From NCBI GenBank assembly GCA_030386875.1, contig JASJYW010000026.1, forward strand, positions 8,698,246-8,762,245: a DNA stretch of 64,000 nt. Direction: 5' to 3'. The position numbers and the translations under genes were made by a program. Below are positions 55,701 to 64,000 of the stretch, one piece after another. This DNA is from Morinoia aosen. Taxonomy: Eukaryota; Arthropoda; Malacostraca; Amphipoda; Talitridae. Each line of letters begins with the position of its first letter. Position 1 is the first letter of the stretch. Under the pieces are notes generated by a model that was not told the DNA's origin, did no database searches, and saw nothing but the letters and a program-made list of their open reading frames with translations.

Positions 55701-58700
55701 TGCTGTTTCCCGTGGCGACATAGGCGGAAAGTGCATACCTAGCCGTTTCCACGGTCGACAGAGCTAAAATGCGTGTTTTGGGCCATTCCTAGGCCGAATG
55801 CGGAGAAAATCACGTCGTTTGCTGTTTCCCGTGGCGACATAGGCGGAAAGTGCATATATAGCCGATTCCACTGTCGACAGAGCTAAAATGCGTGTTTTGG
55901 GCCATTCCTAGGCCGAATGCGGTGAAAATCACATCGTTTGCTGTTTCCCGTGGCGACATAGGCGGAAAGTGCATATTTAGCCGATTCCACGGTCGACAAA
56001 GCTAAAATGCGTGTTTTGGGCCATTCCTAGGCCGAATGCGGTGAAAATCACGTCGTTTGCTGTTTCCCGTGGCGACATAGGCGGAAAGTGCATATTTAGC
56101 CGATTCCACGGTCGACAGAGCTAAAATGCGTGTTTTGGGCCATTCCTAGGCCGAATGCGGTGAAAATCACGTCGTTTGCTGTTTCCCGTGACGACATAGG
56201 CGGAAAGTGCATATTTAGCCGATTCCACGGTCGACAGGGCTAAAATGCGTGTTTTGGGCCATTCCTAGGCCGAATGCGGTGAAAATCACGTCGTTTGCTG
56301 TTTCCCGTGGCGACATAGGCGGAAAGTGCATATTTAGCCGATTCCACGGTCGACAGGGCTAAAATGCGTGTTTTGGGCCATTCCTAGGCCGAATGCGGTG
56401 AAAATCACGTCGTTTGCTGTTTCCCGTGGCGACATAGGCGGAAAGTGCATATTTAGCCGATTCCACGGTCGACAGAGCTAAAATGCGTGTTTTGGGCCAT
56501 TCCTAGGCCGAATGCGGTGAAAATCACGTCGTTTGCTGTTTCCCGTGGCGACATAGGCGGAAAGTGCATATTTAGCCGATTCCACGGTCGACAGAGCTAA
56601 AATGCGTGTTTTGGGCCATTCCTAGGCCGAATGCGGTGAAAATCACGTCGTTTGCTGTTTCCCGTGGCGACATAGGCGGAAAGTGCATATTTAGCCGATT
56701 CCACGGTCGACAGAGCTAAAATGCGTGTTTTTGGCCATTCCTAGGCCGAACGCGGTGAAAATCACGTCGTTTGCTGTTTCCCGTGGCGACATAGGTGGAA
56801 AGTGCATATTTAGCCGATTCCACGGTCGACAGAGCTAAAATGCGGGTTTTGGGCCATTCCTAGGCCGAATGCGGTGAAAATCACGTCGTTTGCTGTTTCC
56901 CGTGGCGACATAGGCGGAAAGTGCATATTTAGCCGATTCCACGGTCGACAGACCTAAAATGCGTGTTTTGGGCCATTCCTAGGCCGAATGCGGTGAAAAT
57001 CACGTCGTTGGCTGTTTCCCGTGGCGACATTGGCGGAAAGTGCATATTTAGCCGATTCCACGGTCGACAGAGCCAAAATGCGTGTTTTGGGCCATTCCTA
57101 GGCCGAATGCGGTGAAAATCACGTCGTTTGCTGTTTCCCGTGGCGACATAGGCGGAAAGTGCATATCTAGCCGTTTCCACGGTCGACAGAGCTAAAATGC
57201 GTGTTTTGGGCCATTCCTAGGCCGAATGCGGCGAAAATCACGGTCGTTTGCTGTTTCCCGTGGCGACATAGGCGGAAAGTGCATATTTAGCCGATTCCAC
57301 GGTCGACAGAGCTAAAATCTCTGTTTCGGGCCATTCCTAGGCCGAATGCGGTGAAAATCACGTCGTTTGCTGTTTCCCGTGGCGACATAGGCGGAAAGTG
57401 CATAATATAGCCGATTCCACGGTCGACAGAGCTAAAATGCGTGTTGTGGGCCATTCCTAGGCCGAATGCGGAGAAAATCACGTCGTTTGCTGTTTCCCGT
57501 GGCGACATAGGCGGAAAGTGCATATATAGCCGATTCCACTGTCGACAGAGCTAAAATGCGTGTTTTGGGCCATTCCTAGGCCGAATGCGGTGAAAATCAC
57601 ATCGTTTGCTGTTTCCCGTGGCGACATAGGCGGAAAGTGCATATTTAGCCGATTCACGGTCGACAGAGCTAAAATGCGTGTTTTGGGCCATTCCTAGGCC
57701 GAATGCGGTGAAAATCACGTCGTTTGCTGTTTCCCGTGGCGACATAGGCGGAAAGTGCATATTTAGCCGATTCCACGGTCGACAGAGCTAAAATTCGTGT
57801 TTTGGGCCATTCCTAGGCCGAATGCGGTGAAAATCACGTCGGTTGCTGTTTCCCGTGGCGACATAGGCGGAAAGTGCATATTTAGCCGTTTCCACGGTCG
57901 ACAGAGCTAAAATGCGTGTTTTGGGTCATTCCTAGGCCGAATGCGGTGAAAATCACGTCGTTTGATGTTTCCCGTGGCGACATAGGCGGAAAGTGCATAT
58001 TTAGCCGATTCCACGGTCGACAGAGCTAAAATGCGTGTTTTGGGCCATTCCTAGGACGAATGCGGTGAAAATCAAGTCGTTTGCTGTTTCCGTGGCGACA
58101 TAGGCGGCAAGTGCATATTCAGCCGATTCCACGGTCGACAGAGCTGAAATGCGTGTTTTTGGCCATTCCTAGGCCGAATGCGGTGAAAATCACGTCGTTT
58201 GCTGTTACCCGTGTGACATAGGCGGAAAGTGCATATTTAGCCGATTCCACGGTCGACAGAGCTAAAATGCGTGTTTTTGGCCATTCCTAGGCCGAATGCG
58301 GTGAAAATCACGTCTTTTGCTGTTTCCCGTGGCGACATAGGCGGAAAGTGCATATTTAGCCGATTCCACGGTCGACAGGGCTAAAATGCGTGTTTATGGC
58401 CATTCCTAGGCCGAATGCGGTGAAAATCACGTCGTTTGCTGTTTCTCGTGGCGACATAGGCGGAAAGTGCATATTTAGCCGATTCCACGGTCGACAGAGC
58501 TAAGATGCGTGTTTTGGGCCATTCCTAGGCCGAATGCGGTGAAAATCACGTCGTTTGCGGTTTCCCGTGGTGACATAAGCGGAAAGTGCATTTTAGCCGA
58601 TTCCACGGTCGACAGAGCTAAAATGCGTGTTTTGGGCCATTCCTAGGCCGAATGCGGTGAAAATCACGTCGTTTGCTGTTTCCCGTGGCGACATAGGCGG

Positions 58701-61700
58701 AAAGTGCATATTTAGCCGATTCCACGGTCGACAGAGCTTAAATGCGTGTTTTGGGCCATTCCTGGGCCGAATGCGGTGAAAATCACGTCGTTTGCTGTTT
58801 CCCGTGGCGACATGGGCGGAAAGTGCATATTTAGCCGATTCCACGGTCGACAGAGCTAAAATGCGTGTTTTGGGCCATTCCCTAGGCCGAATGCGGTAAA
58901 AATCATGTCGTTTGCTGTTTCCCGTGGCGAAATAGGCGGAAAGTGCATATATAGCCGATTCCACTGTCGACAGAGCTAAAATGCGTGTTTTGGGCCATTC
59001 CAAGGCCGAATGCGGTGAAAATCACATCGTTTGCTGTTTCCCGTGGCGACATAGGCGGAAAGTGCATATTTAGCCGATTCCACGGTCGACAGAGCTAAAA
59101 TGCGTGTTTTGGGCCATTCCTAGGCCGAATGCGGTGAAAATCACGTCGTTTGCTGTTTCCCGTGGCGACATAGGCGGAAAGTGCATATTTAGCCGATTCC
59201 ACGGTCGACAGAGCTAAAATTCGTGTTTTGGGCCATTCCTAGGCCGAATGCGGTGAAAATCACGTCGGTTGCTGTTTCCCGTGGAGACATAGGCGGAAAG
59301 TGCATATTTAGCCGTTTCCACGGTCGACAGAGCTAAAATGCGTGTTTTGGGTCATTCCTAGGCCGAATGCGGTGAAAATCACGTCGTTTGATGTTTCCCG
59401 TGGCGACATAGGCGGAAAGTGCATATTTAGCCGATTCGACGGTCGACAGAGCTAAAATGCGTGTTTTGGGCCATTCCAAGGCCGAATGCGGTGAAAATCA
59501 CGTCGTTTGCTGTTTTCCGTGGCGACATAGGCGGAAAGTGCATATTTAGCCGATTCCACGGTCGACAGAGCTGAAATGCGTGTTTTTGGCCATTCCTAGG
59601 CCGAATGCGGTGAAAATCACGTCGTTTGCTGTTTCCCCGTGGTGACATAGGCGGAAAGTGCATATTTAGCCGATTCCACGGTCGACAGAGCTAAAATGCG
59701 TGTTTATGGCCATTCCTAGGCCGAATGCGGTGAAAATCACGTCTTTTGCTGTTTCCCGTGGCGACATAGGCGGAAAGTGCATATTTAGCCGATTCCACGG
59801 TCGACAGGGCTAAAGTGCGTGTTTATGGCCATTCCTAGGCCGAATGCGGTGAAAATCACGTCGTTTGCTGTTTCCCGTGGCGACATAGGCGGAAAGTGCA
59901 TATTTAGCCGATTCCACGGTCGACAGAGCTAAAATGCGTGTTTTGGGCCATTCCTAGGCCGAATGCGGTGAAAATCACGTCGTTTGCGGTTTCCCGTGGT
60001 GACATAAGCGGAAAGTGCATTTTAGCCGATTCCACGGTCGACAGAGCTAAAATGCGTGTTTTGGGCCATTCCTAGGCCGAATGCGGTGAAAATCACGTCG
60101 TTTGCTGTTTCCCGTGGCGACATAGGCGGAAAGTGCATATTTAGCCGATTCCACGGTCGACAGAGCTAAAATGCGTGTTTTGGGCCATTCCTGGGCCGAA
60201 TGCGGTGAAAATCACGTCGTTTGCTGTTTCCCGTGGCGACATGGGCGGAAAGTGCATATTTAGCCGATTCCACGGTCGACAGAGCTAAAATGCGTGTTTT
60301 GGGGCCATTCCTAGGCCGAATGCGGTAAAAATCATGTCGTTTGCTGTTTCCCGTGGCGAAATAGGCGGAAAGTGCATATTTTGCCGATTCCATGGTCGAC
60401 AGAGCTAAAATGCGTGTTTTGGGCCATTCCTAGGCCCGAATGCGTTGAAAATCACGTCGTTTGCTGTTTCCCGTGGCGACATAGGCGGAAAGTGCATATT
60501 TAGCCGATTCCACGGTCGACAGAGCTAAAATGCGTGTTTTGGACCATTCCTAGGCCGAATGCGGTGAAAATCACGTCGTTTGCTGTTTCCCGTGGCGACA
60601 TAGGCGGGAAAGTGCATATTGAGCCGATTCCACGTCGACAGAGCTAAATGCGGGTTTTGGGCCATTCCTAGGCTGAATGCGGTGAAAATCACGTCGTTTG
60701 CTGTTTCCCGTGGCGACATAGGCGGAAAGTGCATATTTAGCCGATTCCACGGTCGACAGAGCTAAAATGCGTGTTTTGAGCCATTCCTAGGCCGAATGCG
60801 GTGAAAATCACGTCGTTTGCTGTTTCCCGTGGCGACATAGGCGGAAAGTGCATTTTTAGCCGATTCCACGGTCGACAGAGCTTAAATGCGTGTTTTGGGC
60901 CATTCCTAGGCCGAATGCGGTGAAAATCAAGTCGTTTGCTGTTTCCCGTGGCGACATAGGCCGAAAGTGCATATTTAGCCGATTCCACGGTCGACAGAGC
61001 TTAAAATGCGTGTTTTGGGCCATTCCTAGGCCGAATGCGGTGAAAATCACGTCGTTTGCTGTTTCCGTGGCGACATAGGCGGAAAGTGCATATTTAGCCG
61101 ATTCCACGGTCGACAGAGCTAAAATACGTGTTTTGGGCCATTCCTAGGCCGAATGCGGTGAAAATCACGGTCGTTTGCTGTTTCCCGTGGCGACATAGGC
61201 GGAAAGTGCATATTTAGCCGATTCCACGGTCGACAGAGCTAAAAATGCGTGTTTTGGGCTATTCCTGGCCGAATGCGGTGAAAATCACGTCGTTTGCTGT
61301 TTCCCGTGGCGACATAGGCGGAAAGTGCATATTTAGCCGATTCCACGGTCGACAGAGCTAAAATGCGTGTTTTGGGCTATTCCTAGGCCGAATGCGGTGA
61401 AAATCACGTCGTTTGCTGTTTTCCCGTGGCGAAATAGGCGGAAAGTGCATATTTTGCCGATTCCACGGTCGACAGAGCTAAAATGCGTGTTTTGGGCCAT
61501 TCCTAGGCCGGATGCGGTGAAAATCACGTCGTTTGCTGTTTCCCGTGGCGACATAGGCGGAAGTGCATATTTAGCCGATTCCACGGTCGACAGAGCTAAA
61601 ATGCGTGTTTTGGGGCCATTCCTAGGCCGAATGCGGTGAAAATCACGTCGTTTGCTGTTTCCCGTGGCGACATAGGCGGAAAGTGCATATTTTGCCGATT

Positions 61701-63270
61701 CCACGGTCGACAGAGCTAAAATTCGTGTTTTGGGCCATTCCTATAGGCCGAATGCGGTGAAAATCACGTCGTTTGCTGTTTTCCCGTGGCGACATAGGCG
61801 GAAAGTGCATATTTAAGCCGATTCCCCGGTCGACAAAGCTAAAATGCCTGTTTTGGGCCATTCCTAGGCCGAATGCGGTGAAAATCACGTCGTTTGCTGT
61901 TTCCCGTGGCGACATAGGCGGAAAGTGCATATTTAGCCGATTCCACGGTCGACAGAGCTAAAATGCGTGTTTTGGGACATTCCTTGGCCGAATGCGGTGA
62001 AAATCACGTCGTTTGCTGTTTCCCGTGGCGACATAGGCGGAAAGTGCATATTTAGCCGTTTACCCACGGTCGACAGAGCTAAAATGCGTGTTTTGGGCCA
62101 TTCCTAGGCCGAATGCGGTGAAAATCAGGTCGTTTGCTGTTTCCCGTGGCGACATAGCCGGAAAGTGCATATTTAGCCGATTCAACGGTCGACAGAGCTA
62201 AAATGCGTGTTTTGGGCCATTCATAGGCCGAATGCGGTGAAAATCACGTCGTTTGCTGTTTCCGTGGCGACATAGGCGGAAAGTGCTTATTTAGCCGTTT
62301 CCCACGGTCGACAGAGCTGAAATGCGTGTTTTGGGCCATTCCTAGGCGAATGCGGTGAAAATCACGTCGTTTGCTGTTTCCCGTGGCGACATAGGCGGAA
62401 AGTGCATATTTAGCCGATTCCACGGTCGACAGAGCTAAATTGCGTGTTTTGGGCAATTCCTAGGCCGAATGCGGTGAAAATCACGTCGTTTGCTGTTTCC
62501 CGTGGCGACATAGGCGGAAAGTGCATATTTAGCCCGATTCCACGGTCGACAGAGCTAAAATGCGTGTTTTGGCCATTCCTAGGCCGAATGCGGTGAAAAT
62601 CACGTCGTTTGCTGTTTCCCGTGGCGAAATAGGCGGAAAGTGCATATTTTTGCCGATTCCACGGTCGACAGAGCTAAAATGCGTGTTATGGCCATTCCTA
62701 GACCGAATGCGGTGAAAATCACGTCGTTTGCTGTTTCCCGTGGCGACATAGGCGGAAAGTGCATATTTAGCCAATTCCACGGTCGACAGAGCTAAAATGC
62801 GTGTTTTGGGCCATTCCTAGGCCGAATGCGGTGAAAATCACGTCGTTTGCTGTTTTATCGTGGCGACATAGGCGGAAAGTGCATATTTAGCCGATTCCAC
62901 GGTCGACAGAGCTAAAATGCGTGTTTTGGGCCATTCCAAGGCCGAATGCGGTGAAAATCACGTCGTTGCTGTTTCCCGTGGCGACATAGGCGGAAAGTGC
63001 ATATTTAGCCGATTCCCCGGTCGACAGAGCTAAAATGCGTGTTTCGGGCCATTCCTAGGCCGAATGCGGTGAAAATCACGTCGTTTGCTGTTTCCCGTGG
63101 CGACATAGGCGGAAAGTGCATATTTAGCCGTTTACCACGGTCGACAGAGCTAAAATGCGTGTTTTGGGCCATTCCTAGGCCGAATGCGGTGAAAATCACG
63201 TCGTTTGCTGTTTCCTGTGGCGACATAGGCGGAAAGTGCATATTTAGCCGATTTAACGGTCGACAGAGCT
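52720..63270. repeat. 119-bp satellite array, block 4 (about 89 monomers)
   Basis: Begins with CTGT in phase with the Gypsy 3' LTR. Between about 54.2 and 61.0 kb it is collinear with 14.9-21.7 kb at an offset of 39277-39289 bp. Near 62.6-63.27 kb it returns to the 14.5-15.17 kb pattern (gttatgg, ccaattcc, gttttatcg, ccaagg, ccccggtc, gtttacc, tttaacgg), so it spans about one whole higher-order period. A five-monomer duplication (597 bp) repeats the ccaagg-ccccggtc-gtttacc group at 53.5-53.8 and 54.1-54.4 kb. Single-base indels become dense after about 60.4 kb. No gene. Confidence 0.97.
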
Positions 63271-63770
63271 NNNNNNNNNNNNNNNNNNNNNNNNNNNNNN
63301 NNNNNNNNNNNNNNNNNNNNNNNNNNNNNNNNNNNNNNNNNNNNNNNNNNNNNNNNNNNNNNNNNNNNNNNNNNNNNNNNNNNNNNNNNNNNNNNNNNNN
63401 NNNNNNNNNNNNNNNNNNNNNNNNNNNNNNNNNNNNNNNNNNNNNNNNNNNNNNNNNNNNNNNNNNNNNNNNNNNNNNNNNNNNNNNNNNNNNNNNNNNN
63501 NNNNNNNNNNNNNNNNNNNNNNNNNNNNNNNNNNNNNNNNNNNNNNNNNNNNNNNNNNNNNNNNNNNNNNNNNNNNNNNNNNNNNNNNNNNNNNNNNNNN
63601 NNNNNNNNNNNNNNNNNNNNNNNNNNNNNNNNNNNNNNNNNNNNNNNNNNNNNNNNNNNNNNNNNNNNNNNNNNNNNNNNNNNNNNNNNNNNNNNNNNNN
63701 NNNNNNNNNNNNNNNNNNNNNNNNNNNNNNNNNNNNNNNNNNNNNNNNNNNNNNNNNNNNNNNNNNNNNN
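63271..63770. other. Assembly gap (500 N)
   Basis: Exactly 500 N, a fixed-size placeholder inside satellite. Frames drawn across it are artefacts. Confidence 0.99.
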
Positions 63771-64000
63771 GCGGTGAAAATCACGTCGTTTGCTGTTTCC
63801 CGTGGCGACATAGGCGGAAAGTGCATATTTAGCCGATTCCACGGTCGACAGACCTAAAATGCGTGTTTTGGACCATTCCTAGGCCGAATGCGGTGAAAAT
63901 CACGTCGTTTGCTGTTTCCCGTGGCGACATAGGCGGAAAATGCATATTTAGCCGATTCCACGGTCGACAGGGCTAAAATGCGTGTTTTTCGCCATTCCTA
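63771..64000. repeat. 119-bp satellite array, block 5 (about 2 monomers)
   Basis: The array resumes in the same orientation up to the window end; cagacctaaaatg and ttttcgcc are its notable variants. It continues beyond the window. Confidence 0.95.

Noticed and set aside
1-64000. tRNA, rRNA, telomeric TTAGG repeats or host genes
   Set aside because: None seen; all non-satellite sequence is accounted for by the two Gypsy copies and the nested element.

Overview
This window looks like a piece of animal (probably arthropod) heterochromatin. No host gene is visible. About 40 kb of the 64 kb is one tandem satellite with a 119-bp monomer. Into it are inserted two copies of a Ty3/Gypsy-type LTR retrotransposon, and one of these carries a younger non-autonomous LTR element. 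The eukaryotic assignment rests on the satellite and the LTR retrotransposons. The arthropod guess is weak inference from the style of the elements.

Layout: 1-10968, very homogeneous satellite with long higher-order repeats. 10969-11468, a 500-N gap. 11469-26548, more divergent satellite with a higher-order period of about 8.8 kb. 26549-40534, Gypsy copy 1, with a 4603-bp antisense nested element at 27021-31623. 40535-43394, 24 monomers of satellite. 43395-52719, Gypsy copy 2. 52720-63270, satellite that largely repeats the 14.6-23 kb segment at an offset of about 39.28 kb. 63271-63770, a second 500-N gap. 63771-64000, satellite.

The Gypsy element has short LTRs (about 220 bp, TG...CA), a 4-bp CTGT target duplication, a 5' leader with a small 75-codon ORF, gag with a CCHC zinc knuckle, a TTTTTTA slippery heptamer that joins gag to pol in the -1 frame, pol ordered protease-RT-RNase H-integrase (DD35E), and a small third ORF (105 aa, one membrane segment plus an Arg-rich helix) behind candidate splice acceptors. 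Both copies are dead. They share three in-frame stops (two in gag, one in integrase), and each has private lesions.

The most informative observation is historical. At two LTR sites the 5' LTRs of both copies share one base and the 3' LTRs of both share another. The two copies also sit at the same position of the satellite monomer. They are therefore best read as one old insertion that was duplicated together with satellite DNA, not as two retrotransposition events. The nested element entered copy 1 afterwards; its 1279-bp LTRs differ at only about four positions. It has no gag or pol but carries three different minisatellites (36, 24 and 31 bp) and an exact antisense tRNA-Lys-type primer binding site. 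Apparent ORFs in the satellite are frame accidents of the monomer and are not annotated as genes.
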